Assembly (NCBI GenBank): GCA_038852285.1
Contig: JAWCKG010000003.1
Span: forward strand, 1 to 64,000
Source of the DNA: Candidatus Bathyarchaeia archaeon
GTDB lineage: Archaea; Thermoproteota; Bathyarchaeia; 40CM-2-53-6; DTGE01
DNA: 64,000 bases
Direction: 5' to 3'
The translations under genes were made by a program, and so were the position numbers. Positions 34,345-43,874 of this stretch are shown piece after piece. Position 1 is the first letter of the stretch, and every line of letters starts with the position of its first letter. The notes under the pieces are model-generated. The model saw only the letters and a program-made list of their open reading frames with translations, did not search any database and had not been told where the DNA came from.

Positions 34345-35910
34345 TTGGCAATTAAAAGTGTGGTGCGTAAAGGCGATTACCGGGATTCTGTCATGCTTAT
34401 GCGCATTTCTAAGGAGCTCGAAGGGCTAGAGGGCGTGAAAAGAGCTTCAGCGATGATGGGCACAGACAACAACAAGCAGCTACTGAAAGATGCGGGCCTG
34501 CACACCGACGAGGCACTCGAGGCGGGCCCGAACGATTTGATAATCGTAGTCGATGCTGTAAGCGAGGTGTTAGCGAGCCAAGCGCTTTCGAAAGTAGATG
34601 ACCTGCTCGCCGTGAAGAAGGAAGAAAGAGGCGAAATTACATATAAAACTCTAAGCTCTGCGCTTTCAGCGATACCTGATGCAAACTTTGTAATCATTTC
34701 TACCCCAGGGGAGTTCGCGGCGCGGGAGGCGATGCGAGGACTTAACGCTGGCAAGCACGTCATGATATTCAGTGACGCTGTGCCCATCCAAGAGGAAATT
34801 GAACTGAAGAAAATAGCGTACAGTAAAAGGTTACTTTTACTAGGCCCCGAAGCGGGGACTTCAATCATCGACGGAGTCGGGCTTGGATTCGCGAACGCCG
34901 TTAAGCGTGGCCCCATCGGAGTGGTTGGGGCGGCCGGTACCGGCATCCAAGAGGTTACGCGGTTAATTGATGTTGAATCTGGAATCACCCACGCGCTCGG
35001 CGTCGGTGGTCGAGACCTATCGCGAGAGGTCGGGGGGCTAGGGATGCTCGGCGCTCTCAGATTTCTAGCCGCCGACCCTGAAACAAAAGTCATCGTCATC
35101 GTTGCGAAGGCCCCTACAATGGGCGTCGCGGAAAGCATTCTCAAAGCGGCGGAGGAAACACGCAAGCCGGTTGTTGCTTGTATGCTTGGTGCTTCAAAAA
35201 CACTTGTCACTCGACATGGCGCGATCTATGCAGCGACGCTTGCAGACGCGGCCGCTAAAGCTATTGCCCTCGTTCAAGGCAAAAAGCCGAAAGAGGTTAC
35301 GTTCACTGCCCCACGAAAGTGGATCGAAGCGATAGTTAAGCGCGAAATTAAAAATTTCGCTGAGGGTCAAAAATATATCCGCGGGCTCTTCTCGGGAGGA
35401 ACGTTGTGCACCGAGGCCATGCTGATCCTACGGGAGCTTGTTGGCGATATTTACTCGAACATTCCGCTCGAGTCGAGACTCAAGCTGCCGAGCACTGATA
35501 AGAGCGAGCGCCACACATGCATTGACATGGGTACTGAGGAGTTTACTCGGGGGGTTCCTCACCCAATGATTTACTTTAAGCCCAGATGTGAACGCCTGCT
35601 ACGCGAAGCGAAGAACCGGGATGTCGCGGTTGTGCTGCTGGATGTGGTCCTCGGATACGGGGCGAACCCCGACCCAGCGGGTGAGCTCGTGTGGGCGATC
35701 GCCGAAGCGAAAAAGACGATGGCGGAGTCGAACAGGTACTTGTCGATTGTCGCATCGATCTGCGGCACGGCACATGACCCACAAGGCTTTGAAGTGCAGA
35801 AGAAGAAGCTTGAAGGTGCGGGTGTCGTAGTGATGCCGAGCAACGCAGAGGCTGCTAGAATTGCAGCGCTGATAGCCACGAGGGGCAAGGCGAGGGGGAA
35901 GTTGAAATGA
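34345..35910 (+). CDS. fdrA: FdrA family protein, AllF-like carbamoyltransferase component
   Basis: A 521-residue FdrA protein, a relative of succinyl-CoA synthetase alpha/beta folds. Features include the CoA-ligase-like 'GPIGVVGAAGTGIQEVTRLI' and 'GGRDLSREVGG' in the first half, and 'FSGGTLCTEAMLIL' near residue 350, which marks FdrA. In E. coli AllF works with AllG and AllH to transfer a carbamoyl group to phosphate, giving carbamoyl phosphate. TTG start with AGGGGTTGAG. It overlaps DUF1116 by four bases (ATGA), so the two are translationally coupled. DUF2877 is on the opposite strand across the divergent promoter region. Confidence 0.93.
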   Translation: MAIKSVVRKGDYRDSVMLMRISKELEGLEGVKRASAMMGTDNNKQLLKDAGLHTDEALEAGPNDLIIVVDAVSEVLASQALSKVDDLLAVKKEERGEITYKTLSSALSAIPDANFVIISTPGEFAAREAMRGLNAGKHVMIFSDAVPIQEEIELKKIAYSKRLLLLGPEAGTSIIDGVGLGFANAVKRGPIGVVGAAGTGIQEVTRLIDVESGITHALGVGGRDLSREVGGLGMLGALRFLAADPETKVIVIVAKAPTMGVAESILKAAEETRKPVVACMLGASKTLVTRHGAIYAATLADAAAKAIALVQGKKPKEVTFTAPRKWIEAIVKREIKNFAEGQKYIRGLFSGGTLCTEAMLILRELVGDIYSNIPLESRLKLPSTDKSERHTCIDMGTEEFTRGVPHPMIYFKPRCERLLREAKNRDVAVVLLDVVLGYGANPDPAGELVWAIAEAKKTMAESNRYLSIVASICGTAHDPQGFEVQKKKLEGAGVVVMPSNAEAARIAALIATRGKARGKLK

Positions 35911-37295
35911 TGTCGGATCGACCGAAGCTGATAAACGTCGGGGCATACTCCTTCTACGAGAGTATGCGTGCTCAGGGAGCCGATGCTGTTCACGTAGACT
36001 GGCGTCCCCCAGCGGGAGGCGATCCGGAGTTAGCGCGAATGTTGACAAGATTGGAGCGTCCTGAAATAGATGAGGCTAACAGGAAAGCCGTTGCAAAAAT
36101 TCTCGCCGCGAAGCCTATGCTTATTGGCATTAAAGCAGCAAAGGATGTAATCTCCGGAATGACTGAACATACGATCCTGCACTCTGGGCCGCCGATTGAA
36201 TGGGAGCGGATGTCCGGCCCTATGAAGGGAGCTGTTTGGGGCGCGTTGATCTATGAGGGATTGGCGAAGGATCAGAAGGAGGCGGATGAGCTCGTTAAGA
36301 GCGGGGAGATAAAGTTCGGAGCATGCCACGATCACGATTCCGTAGGTCCGATGGCGGGAATAATCTCGCCTTCAATGCCAGTCTTCGTCATAGAAAATCA
36401 GGAGAATGGCAATCGCGCTTACTCAAACTTCAACGAGGGGCTTGGTAAGGTGCTACGGTACGGGGCCTATGAAGAGAGCGTGATCGCGCGGCTGAAGTGG
36501 ATTGAGAAAACATTGGCACCCATCCTGGCGGACGCGCTCAAGCGCTCGGGACCCATCGACCTCAAGGCTATAATGGCACAGGCGCTACACATGGGTGATG
36601 AGCTTCACTGTAGAAACGTTGCGTCTAGCTTGATATTCCTGAAATCCATGGCCCCCCACATCGCAGAAACAGGTTACGATAGGAAGGAGGTGGGGGAGGT
36701 GATAAAATTTATGGGTGAGAATTCTCTTTTCTTCCTCAACCCAGCGATGGCCGCGGCCAAGGCGATGGTGGACGCCGCACACAACATTAAGCACTCCACA
36801 GTTGTCATAACTCTCTCGAGAAACGGCACAGACTTCGGAATAAAGGTGAGCGGACTCGGCAACCGTTGGTTCACGGCGCCAGCGGAGATACCTAAGTTGC
36901 TTTGCTTTCCAGGGTTCACGGAAGCCGACGCGAACCCTGACATCGGAGACAGCGCGATCATGGAAACAGCTGGATTCGGGAGCTTCGCATGCGCCGCCTC
37001 ACCGGCGGTGGTTCAAGTCGTCGGCGGATCAGCAGAAGAAGCCATAGAACATACCCGGGAAATGTGGGAGATATGCCTGGCGAAAGACAAGAGCTTCTCC
37101 ATCCCCTTCCTGAACTTTGAGGGCACACCGCGAGGCATCGATTTGAGAAAGGTAATGGACACGGGAATCCTCCCGATTATCAACACTGGCGTCGCTCACA
37201 AGAAGCCTGGCTTCGGCACAGTTGGCTTCGGAATTCTCAGGGCGCCGATAGAGTGCTTTAAGAAAGCGTTGAAAGCGATGGCTGAAAAGTACTAA
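35907..37295 (+). CDS. DUF1116 protein, AllG-like carbamoyltransferase component
   Basis: A 462-residue DUF1116 (YlbE/AllG) protein. Family features seen are 'VHVDWRPPAGGDPELAR' near residue 27-43, 'GACHDHDSVGPMAGIISPSMPVF' (key residues HDHDSVGPM near 148-156) and 'NRWFTAPAEIP'. In the AllFGH enzyme this is an essential subunit for carbamoyl transfer between oxalurate and phosphate. Coupled to fdrA by an ATGA overlap. After its stop 670 bases of spacer separate it from the molybdenum hydroxylase genes. Confidence 0.93.
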   Translation: MMSDRPKLINVGAYSFYESMRAQGADAVHVDWRPPAGGDPELARMLTRLERPEIDEANRKAVAKILAAKPMLIGIKAAKDVISGMTEHTILHSGPPIEWERMSGPMKGAVWGALIYEGLAKDQKEADELVKSGEIKFGACHDHDSVGPMAGIISPSMPVFVIENQENGNRAYSNFNEGLGKVLRYGAYEESVIARLKWIEKTLAPILADALKRSGPIDLKAIMAQALHMGDELHCRNVASSLIFLKSMAPHIAETGYDRKEVGEVIKFMGENSLFFLNPAMAAAKAMVDAAHNIKHSTVVITLSRNGTDFGIKVSGLGNRWFTAPAEIPKLLCFPGFTEADANPDIGDSAIMETAGFGSFACAASPAVVQVVGGSAEEAIEHTREMWEICLAKDKSFSIPFLNFEGTPRGIDLRKVMDTGILPIINTGVAHKKPGFGTVGFGILRAPIECFKKALKAMAEKY

Positions 37296-37965
37296 TCCTT
37301 AACGGGGGCGTCTATCACCCTCCAAAGCCACATGTAACTCTTTTTTAATAAACCAAATTAGAGATTTCACGTCAAAGATGCTCGAAGAAGACTCTATTTA
37401 CCATGCTCGATGCTCAAGTCATTTATATGCTTGAACTTGCGAAAGCTAGAAACCCGTAAGGCGGTCACATAAAGGCTATTCGACCTAGAGTACGGTATTA
37501 GTTTAATATTAGTTTACATGTCCGACCTTAAGAGCCCAGTGGACGTAGCTCTGGTTTAAATCGACGGTGTGAAATGCGACGGATCATTGCGGAGGAGAGA
37601 GATGGCCTGAGTTGATGACAAGCCCCTTTAGGTCTAGGTGCTATCGCTAGGGATTTTATTATGAATAAGTTCCCCTGCAAGGATAGAAAGGCACGAGACG
37701 AGAAGGTGTGGTGTGTGAGCATAAATGGCGAAATTCTAGAAATGGACTGGAAACATCTCACCAAGCGGACACGCAATTCCGTGCATGAAGCTCGCGTAGG
37801 AGCCGTAAGCGCCTATGGCTGGGATTAAGTCTGCTTTTCCTCACGCTCTTCCAAACGAAATCCAAGCATCAATCATACTTAAATAGGGATTTAGCGTCTT
37901 CCTATTTATCATAACCTCCGCCAAATGTCGATGAAAGAAAGACTTTGGCATAAAGTGAGGAAGTG
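37296..37965. other. Long intergenic region before molybdenum hydroxylase genes
   Basis: About 670 bases. It contains a possible 55-codon gene at 37661-37828 and TATA candidates CTTAAATAGG (37878-37887) and CCTATTTATC (37901-37910) for the downstream operon. The rest shows short open stretches interrupted by stops, which may be remains of an inserted element; I found no terminal repeats. Confidence 0.4.
37661..37828 (+). CDS. Small open reading frame, uncertain
   Basis: A 55-residue frame starting at ATG with GGGAT eight bases upstream. The product has balanced, protein-like composition ('KVWCVSINGEILEMDWKHL') and the same frame is open for another 14 codons upstream. I do not recognise it. 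It may be a gene fragment left by rearrangement between DUF1116 and the hydroxylase operon. Confidence 0.3.
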   Translation: MNKFPCKDRKARDEKVWCVSINGEILEMDWKHLTKRTRNSVHEARVGAVSAYGWD

Positions 37966-40314
37966 ATGAAAAAATATTTGTATATTGGTAAGGATGTCCC
38001 TCGCGTTGACGATTTTGAAAAAGTAACGGGCACAGCCCAATACACCGCGGACTTAAGACTTCCGGGGATGCTCTACACTAGGCTACTGAAAAGCCCCCAC
38101 CCCCATGCCCGCCTGATTAGCATAAAAACGAGCGAGGCCGAGAAGCTTCCCGGTGTACGCGCGATTCTAACGGGCAAAGAGGTCCCTTACAAGTTCGGAA
38201 TCTACATGCAGGATAAGAGTGTGCTCGCTCAAGAAAAAGTTCGCTACGTCGGTGAGCCTGTGGTCGCGGTCGCGGCCAACACCGAAGAGATCGCAGAGCA
38301 AGCAGTCGAGCTCATAAAGGTAGAGTATGAGGAGTTGCCCGCTGTCTTCGACCCGAGAGATGCCATAAAAGACGGTGCGCCGCTGGTGCATGAACGCCTT
38401 CACGAGTACATGCATGCTCCCTTCATCTTCCCGGAATCCCACACAAATATCGCCAATCACTTCAAGCTCCGCAAAGGCGATGTGGAGCGGGGCTTCAAGG
38501 AAGCAGATGTGATCGTAGAGAACGAGTTTTACCAGCCCCAAGTTCAGAACGTGTCGATGGAGACTCAAAACTCCATTGGGCAGTGGCTTCCGAATGGGCA
38601 GATAAACATTTGGACGAGTGCTCAATCGCCCTTCGCCGTTCGACATCTCCTGAGCGTGGGATTGGGCGTTCCCATCCATAAGATCAACGTTGTGGTTCCC
38701 TATGTTGGTGGCGCGTTTGGAGGAAAGGCGGGGCTTCACTGGGAACCTTTAGCGGTCCTTCTCTCGAGGAAGGCTGGTGGAAGACCGGTGAGGCTGATGA
38801 TGACTCGTGAGGAGCAATTCAACACAGCTGCCGTCCGTCAGGGTCTCTACGCGCGCATCAAGACAGGAGTTAAACGAGACGGAAAAATAGTGGCCGAAGA
38901 AATCCTCTACATTTGGGATGCCGGTGCCTACGCGGATTACGGCGTGAATATAGGGAGAGCCGCAGGTTACTCCTGCACGGGGCCGTACGAGGTCCCAAAT
39001 GTCAAATGTGATAGCTTGACGGTCTACACCAACCACCCTTATGGCACTGCCTACAGAGGATTTGGTCATGCAGAGTTTCACTTCGCAGTAGAGCGGCAAA
39101 TGGACCTCGTCGCTAGGGCGATCAGCATGGATCCGTTAACGTTCCGTTTGAAGAACGTTGCGCTACCTGGAAGCGTCACCGCTACTGGAGAGAGGCTTTG
39201 CAAGGATGCCGGACGAGTGGACGAATGCCTCAAAGCCGTTGCAGAAGCGATAGGGTGGAAAAAGAAAAGGAAGAAGCAAAAGCAGGTAGGGGGAAAGCTC
39301 AGCGGAATAGGGATAGCTGCGCTTTGGAAAGCCCCGGCGATGCCATCCTTCACCTCTTCTTCCGCGATTGTGAAGCTCAACGAGGATGGAAGCATCACCC
39401 TCTCCATTAGCCTCACGGAAATTGGTCAGGGGACTCCGACAGCCTTTGCCCAGATGGTGGCAGAGGAGATGCAGATGCCGATCGAGAAGATCAAAGTTGT
39501 CACCAAGCGAGAAACGGATTTCAGCCCATACTCCTGGCAGACCGTGGCCAGTCGCGGTCTCTTCATGGATGGCAACGCCGTGCTCAGGGCTGTTGAGGAT
39601 CTCAAGAAAAAGGTGAAGGCCACGGCGTCCGAGTTATTAGGGATGCCATTGGAGGGGCTGGAGATAGCGAACGAGCGGGTTTTTGTAGCTAGAGAGCCTG
39701 AGAAGGGAATACCTCTGAGCGCGATTGCGACTTGCGGCGTTTTGCCCGACGGAAGGGGCATCCACGGCCCCATACTCGGGTACGGGTATTACACTGCTGA
39801 AGGACTAACCAACCTCGACCCGGAAACAGGGCAGGGGTTGCCGGCGCTTGTGTGGACCTTCGGGGCTCAGGGGGCTGAAGTGGAGGTGGATACGGAGACA
39901 GGCGAGGTGAGGGTGCTCAAGGTAGCCTCCGCATTCGACATCGGGAAAGCCATCAATCCGTTACTAGTTAAGGGCCAGGTATATGGCGGCATTGTGCAGG
40001 GCGTTGGGAGCGCGCTTATGGAAGAGTTCATCTTTGACAGGAGGGGGGCCTTACTGAACAACAACCTAACTGATTACAAGATCTGCAGGGCTCAGGATAT
40101 TCCAGACGAATTCATATTCATCCCCATCGAGAACCCTCAGCTCAATGCCCCCTATGGCGCGAGGGGCGTCGGTGAACATGTAAGGATATCTATTGAGCCG
40201 GCGATAGCGAACGCCATCTACGATGCCACTGGAGTTGACCTCTTCGAGATCCCGATGACTCGAGAAAAAGTTTGGAAAGCGCTTCAGAAGGTGAAGGAAA
40301 ATGCCGCTACCTAA
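37966..40314 (+). CDS. Molybdenum hydroxylase large subunit (xanthine dehydrogenase family)
   Basis: A 782-residue molybdopterin-binding catalytic subunit of the xanthine dehydrogenase/aldehyde oxidase/CO dehydrogenase family. 'GGAFGGK' near 252-258, 'AYRGFGHAEFHFAVERQMD' near 363-381 and the C-terminal 'GARGVGEHVRISIEPAIANAI', whose Glu is the catalytic base, are present. The active-site loop of CO dehydrogenase (AYRCSFR) is absent, so this is a hydroxylase. Substrate is probably a purine or other N-heterocycle, given the transporter and carbamoyl genes. ATG 37966 follows GAGGAAGTG. It overlaps the FAD-subunit gene by 14 bases. Confidence 0.93.
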   Translation: MKKYLYIGKDVPRVDDFEKVTGTAQYTADLRLPGMLYTRLLKSPHPHARLISIKTSEAEKLPGVRAILTGKEVPYKFGIYMQDKSVLAQEKVRYVGEPVVAVAANTEEIAEQAVELIKVEYEELPAVFDPRDAIKDGAPLVHERLHEYMHAPFIFPESHTNIANHFKLRKGDVERGFKEADVIVENEFYQPQVQNVSMETQNSIGQWLPNGQINIWTSAQSPFAVRHLLSVGLGVPIHKINVVVPYVGGAFGGKAGLHWEPLAVLLSRKAGGRPVRLMMTREEQFNTAAVRQGLYARIKTGVKRDGKIVAEEILYIWDAGAYADYGVNIGRAAGYSCTGPYEVPNVKCDSLTVYTNHPYGTAYRGFGHAEFHFAVERQMDLVARAISMDPLTFRLKNVALPGSVTATGERLCKDAGRVDECLKAVAEAIGWKKKRKKQKQVGGKLSGIGIAALWKAPAMPSFTSSSAIVKLNEDGSITLSISLTEIGQGTPTAFAQMVAEEMQMPIEKIKVVTKRETDFSPYSWQTVASRGLFMDGNAVLRAVEDLKKKVKATASELLGMPLEGLEIANERVFVAREPEKGIPLSAIATCGVLPDGRGIHGPILGYGYYTAEGLTNLDPETGQGLPALVWTFGAQGAEVEVDTETGEVRVLKVASAFDIGKAINPLLVKGQVYGGIVQGVGSALMEEFIFDRRGALLNNNLTDYKICRAQDIPDEFIFIPIENPQLNAPYGARGVGEHVRISIEPAIANAIYDATGVDLFEIPMTREKVWKALQKVKENAAT

Positions 40315-41161
40315 ATTTGACTACCTTAGGCCGGAGACGGTCGAGGAGCTCACCGCCATACTCGCCAAGTATGGGGCAGACGCGAAGCTATTGGCTGGAG
40401 GAACCGACCTACTTGTGTTGATGAGGGAAAGGCTCATCCGGCCGAGGTATGTGATAGACATTAAGGGGATTAGGGACTTGCACAAGCTCTCATGGGACGA
40501 AAAAGAGGGGCTGACGATAGGCGCCACTGTGACGCTGAACGAGTTGATAGCCTCAGAGGTAGTTAGGGAAAGCTTTAACGTGCTCTGGAAGGCGGCGAGC
40601 ACGCTTGCAGACCCGACGATAAGGAACCGCGCGACGCTTGTCGGGAATATTTGCAACGCTTCGCCAGCAGCCGACACCGCTCCAGCGTTGCTTGTGCTCG
40701 ATGCCGAAGTGGAAGTTGTGAACGCGAATGGCAGGAGGATAATTCCCATCCGAGATTTCTTCACGGGGGTTAAGCGCACATCTCTTAAGCTGGGTGAGTT
40801 CGTCGAGGCTGTGCGGATACCGAAGTCGCCTGATGGTGCTAGGGGAGATTACCTTAAGTGGGGGCGCACGCGCGGCGAGGACTTAGCCGTCGTAGGTGTA
40901 GCGGCCTTGGTAGCGAATTCAGGGAAAGAGATCATGCGCATCGCCTTGTCATCGGTGGCTCCAACGCCGTTGCGCATTTTTGAGGTCGAGGAAATCCCAA
41001 TGGGGGGGTGCTCCCCAGCTGAGCAAATTAGTAAAGCGGTTTCAATTGTCAGAGAGAAGATTTCCCCGATTGCAGATGTACGGGGCGGGAGAGAGTACCG
41101 AACACACATGGCGGGTGTGCTCACCAAGCGCATCCTTGAAGGCCTATTGGGGGTGAGCTGA
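40301..41161 (+). CDS. Molybdenum hydroxylase FAD-binding subunit
   Basis: A 286-residue medium subunit passing electrons from the iron-sulfur clusters to an acceptor. The FAD motifs 'LLAGGTDLLVLM' near 31-42 and 'TIRNRATLVGNICNASPAADTAP' (key TIRNRATLVGN near 107-117) are typical. The physiological acceptor may be NAD+ or ferredoxin; the sequence does not say. The start overlaps the large-subunit gene, and the final TGA overlaps the ATG of the next gene. Confidence 0.94.
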   Translation: MPLPKFDYLRPETVEELTAILAKYGADAKLLAGGTDLLVLMRERLIRPRYVIDIKGIRDLHKLSWDEKEGLTIGATVTLNELIASEVVRESFNVLWKAASTLADPTIRNRATLVGNICNASPAADTAPALLVLDAEVEVVNANGRRIIPIRDFFTGVKRTSLKLGEFVEAVRIPKSPDGARGDYLKWGRTRGEDLAVVGVAALVANSGKEIMRIALSSVAPTPLRIFEVEEIPMGGCSPAEQISKAVSIVREKISPIADVRGGREYRTHMAGVLTKRILEGLLGVS

Positions 41162-41625
41162 TGTCGAGGCACAGGATTTCCCTCAAGGTGAACGGACTTC
41201 GACATGAGGTTGATGTAGAGGCGAATAAGACCCTCCTCCAGCTACTCCGCGACGACTTGGAGTTGACCGGAACAAAGCTCGCGTGTGAGCGTGGAGACTG
41301 CGGGCTTTGCACCGTACTGATCGACGGGATGCCGGTGAAGTCGTGCTTAGTGCTCGCAGTCGAGGTCGACGGGCACGAAGTGACCACAATAGAAGGTATT
41401 TCTGGCGAGGAACTCAACTCCGTGCAGAAAGCCTTTATAAAACATGGGGCAGTGCAGTGCGGCTTCTGCACTCCCGCGTTTATCCTAACCGCGACAGCTC
41501 TACTCAAGCGCAACCCGAAGCCTACTGAAGAAGAGGTGAAAGAAGCCATCGGTGGCATTCTCTGCAGATGTACAGGTTATCGGCAAATCATAGACGCGGT
41601 TTTAGACGCCGCTAAAGAAAGATAG
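41161..41625 (+). CDS. Molybdenum hydroxylase [2Fe-2S] subunit
   Basis: A 154-residue small subunit with two clusters. The plant-ferredoxin-type site is 'CERGDCGLCTVLIDG' near 41-55 and the helical-domain cluster is 'CGFCTPAFI' with 'CRCTGYRQI' at the end. It joins the large and FAD subunits in an alpha-beta-gamma enzyme. ATG overlaps the previous stop by one base. Confidence 0.95.
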   Translation: MSRHRISLKVNGLRHEVDVEANKTLLQLLRDDLELTGTKLACERGDCGLCTVLIDGMPVKSCLVLAVEVDGHEVTTIEGISGEELNSVQKAFIKHGAVQCGFCTPAFILTATALLKRNPKPTEEEVKEAIGGILCRCTGYRQIIDAVLDAAKER

Positions 41626-41739
41626 GTCCCGTGTAAACAAAAGGTCTCGCGTCCTTGCGTTAACGCGAAGAGGGATTTATTTTTCGCGAGAAGTGCGAAG
41701 TGCATTATAGAATAGAGCAGGACCAAAAGTAGGTGGAAA

Positions 41740-42552
41740 ATGGCAACTGACGCAGAAATCCTAAAACAATTAGCGCATCTTCTAGAAGAGGGGAGAAGGA
41801 TAGCTCTATGCACGATCATTGAGAAGAAAGGTTCCGGACCAAGGAACGTCGGAGCAAAAATGATTGTAAGCGAGGATGGTAAAACTGTTGGAACGATCGG
41901 GGGTGGAAGTTTGGAGAGGGCTTTAATCGACGAATCTTTAAAGGCCTTAAGAGAAGGTAAGCCGAAGAAAGCTGTTTTCTCACTTGGGGGAGGTGGTGAA
42001 GGGGCGATTGAAACAGGGTTAATTTGTGGAGGTGAGTTAACAATTTTTATCGATCCAATAGAACCTAAACAGAGGCTCATCGTGATCGGAGCTGGACACG
42101 TAGCTTACCCCCTTGCAAAATTGGCGGATATTTTGGGGTTCAGCTTAGTTGTTGTAGACGATAACGAGGAACTAGCTAACAGGGAGAGATTTCCGATGGC
42201 TCAGGAGATAATCACAGGCAGATTTAATGAAATATTGGATAAGATAGAGATAGGTTCACGCGATTTTGTTGTTATTCTTCACGGGGAGCCTGAACACGAC
42301 TTCTTGGCGCTGGAGAAAATTATTAAAAAGAGACCAGCCTATGTTGGCCTGCTTGGCAGCAAATCAAAGGTAACAACGCTTGTAAAGAGGCTCAGAGAAG
42401 CGGGAATAAGCGACGAGGATCTCAAACTGCTACACGCCCCATTAGGCTTAGACATCGGCGCTCAAACCCCTGAGGAAATAGGAATAAGCATCCTCGCCGA
42501 AGTAATAAATGAGAAAAGGAAAAGGCGCTCATCATTAAAGAGTATGGGTTAA
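41740..42552 (+). CDS. XdhC/CoxI-family molybdenum cofactor insertion protein
   Basis: A 270-residue maturation protein. The N-terminal XdhC domain shows 'KGSGPRNVGAKMIV' and 'GTIGGGSLERALIDE'; the C-terminal Rossmann-like part has 'VIGAGHVAYPLAKLADILGF' and 'GLLGSKSKV'. In bacteria XdhC binds the molybdenum cofactor and delivers its sulfurated form to xanthine dehydrogenase. It lies 114 bases downstream of the hydroxylase genes and five bases before moeA, so it is dedicated to them. Confidence 0.92.
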   Translation: MATDAEILKQLAHLLEEGRRIALCTIIEKKGSGPRNVGAKMIVSEDGKTVGTIGGGSLERALIDESLKALREGKPKKAVFSLGGGGEGAIETGLICGGELTIFIDPIEPKQRLIVIGAGHVAYPLAKLADILGFSLVVVDDNEELANRERFPMAQEIITGRFNEILDKIEIGSRDFVVILHGEPEHDFLALEKIIKKRPAYVGLLGSKSKVTTLVKRLREAGISDEDLKLLHAPLGLDIGAQTPEEIGISILAEVINEKRKRRSSLKSMG

Positions 42553-42557
42553 ACTTT

Positions 42558-43817
42558 ATGTGGATTTCTAAAAAATTTACTTATACTTCATTACAAGAGA
42601 CTCATCGGTTAATAAGGGAAATAACAAGAGGGAAAGCAGAACGTGAGGTGGCTTCTGTTTTTCAAGCGTATAACCGCGTTTTAGCTGAGGACATTATATC
42701 CGAGGTGGATATCCCCCCTGTCAGCGTTTCTCATTTTGATGGATATGCTGTTAGGGCTGAAGATTCTTTTCAAGCATCCATTAAGAACCCTGTTCTTTTG
42801 AGAGTGGTTGGCAGGATTTATCCAAATAAGGAATATAATGGTGAAGTAAACGTTGGGGAGGCGGCTTACATTTCAACAGGTGCAAATTTACCTGCCGGCG
42901 CTAACGCGGTTATACCTATTGAGTTAGTTAAAAATAAAGGCGATTTTATCGAGGTTCGCCGGCGCGTAAAGACATATGAAAACGTTATTCCTGCTGGATC
43001 GGATGTGAAAAAGGGGGAAACAATTTTTAAAGTTGGACATGTTCTACGCGCTCAAGACATCAAGCTTTTGATGGATATTGGAAAATGGGGGGTTAATGTT
43101 TTCAAAAAACCTGTTGTCGCGATAGCTTCAGTTGGAAGTGAGCTCACCAGTCAGATTGAGGAAACTGATGAAAAGAAATTTAGCAGTCATGGCGAAATGA
43201 TTTCAATTTTAGTGGAGGAAGCGGGTGGGGTTCCGCTAAACTTAGGGATAGCACCTGACGATGTAAACGTCATTAAGGGAACGTTAAGGAAGGGGCTTGA
43301 AAAGGCTGAGATCGTAGTGACTGTTGGCGGTGCCTCTGTGGGGGAAAAGGATTATGTTTTGGAAGCTATTAGCCAGCTTGAATCCTCTAAGGTCTTGATG
43401 CGTGGCGTTAAGGCACAGCCTGGTAGAGTTACTAGCTTAACCGTGGTGGGGAGCAAACCCATCGTAATGTTGCCGGGTCATGTTCAATCTACATTAGTTG
43501 GATTCTATTTAATCCTTTTACCGTTAATTAGACAAATGGGCGGGCTTCAATCGCCTTTCCCACTTATAGCGCTGAAAGCAAGAATGTCCAAGAAATTGTT
43601 ACTTAAGGAGTTCGTGTCCTTTGAGAGGGTGAGATTTGTTAACATAGCTAAAGTAGCCAGTGATTACATCGCTGAATCCATTCTAGGGGACTCATCTCTC
43701 ACCAGCGTAGTTGTAAAAGCCAACGGCTTCGTTATAATGCCGGAGGGTAGGGAGGTCATCGAAGAAGGGGAGGAGGTAAATGTGCATTTGGTCAACGGGC
43801 TGTTTCCTTTAATATAA
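42558..43817 (+). CDS. moeA: Molybdopterin molybdenumtransferase MoeA
   Basis: A 419-residue MoeA that inserts molybdate (or tungstate) into adenylated molybdopterin. Features are 'SHFDGYAVRAEDS' near 56-68, 'STGANLPAGANAVIP' near 106-120, 'GGASVGEKDYV' and 'LPGHVQSTLVGF'. The last is usually LPGNPVS; the change to LPGHVQS is notable but within the family's range. The gene is A/T-richer than the hydroxylase genes by eye. Its place five bases after the XdhC-like gene ties it to the island. Confidence 0.93.
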   Translation: MWISKKFTYTSLQETHRLIREITRGKAEREVASVFQAYNRVLAEDIISEVDIPPVSVSHFDGYAVRAEDSFQASIKNPVLLRVVGRIYPNKEYNGEVNVGEAAYISTGANLPAGANAVIPIELVKNKGDFIEVRRRVKTYENVIPAGSDVKKGETIFKVGHVLRAQDIKLLMDIGKWGVNVFKKPVVAIASVGSELTSQIEETDEKKFSSHGEMISILVEEAGGVPLNLGIAPDDVNVIKGTLRKGLEKAEIVVTVGGASVGEKDYVLEAISQLESSKVLMRGVKAQPGRVTSLTVVGSKPIVMLPGHVQSTLVGFYLILLPLIRQMGGLQSPFPLIALKARMSKKLLLKEFVSFERVRFVNIAKVASDYIAESILGDSSLTSVVVKANGFVIMPEGREVIEEGEEVNVHLVNGLFPLI

Positions 43818-43874
43818 GCTCTCAAAAGCCGGTTATTTTTATCAAGAATTTTAAATAAATGGTGCTCGAGAATT

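Noticed and set aside
34377-35210. Long antisense frame inside fdrA and similar long frames inside the thermosome, hydroxylase and arcC genes
   Set aside because: These are shadow frames of genes with high codon bias; their products are Ser/Thr/Pro-rich and show no motifs.
37528-37776. 82-codon minus-strand frame before the hydroxylase operon
   Set aside because: It is antisense to the better 55-codon frame and has a Ser/Arg/Leu-rich chance composition.
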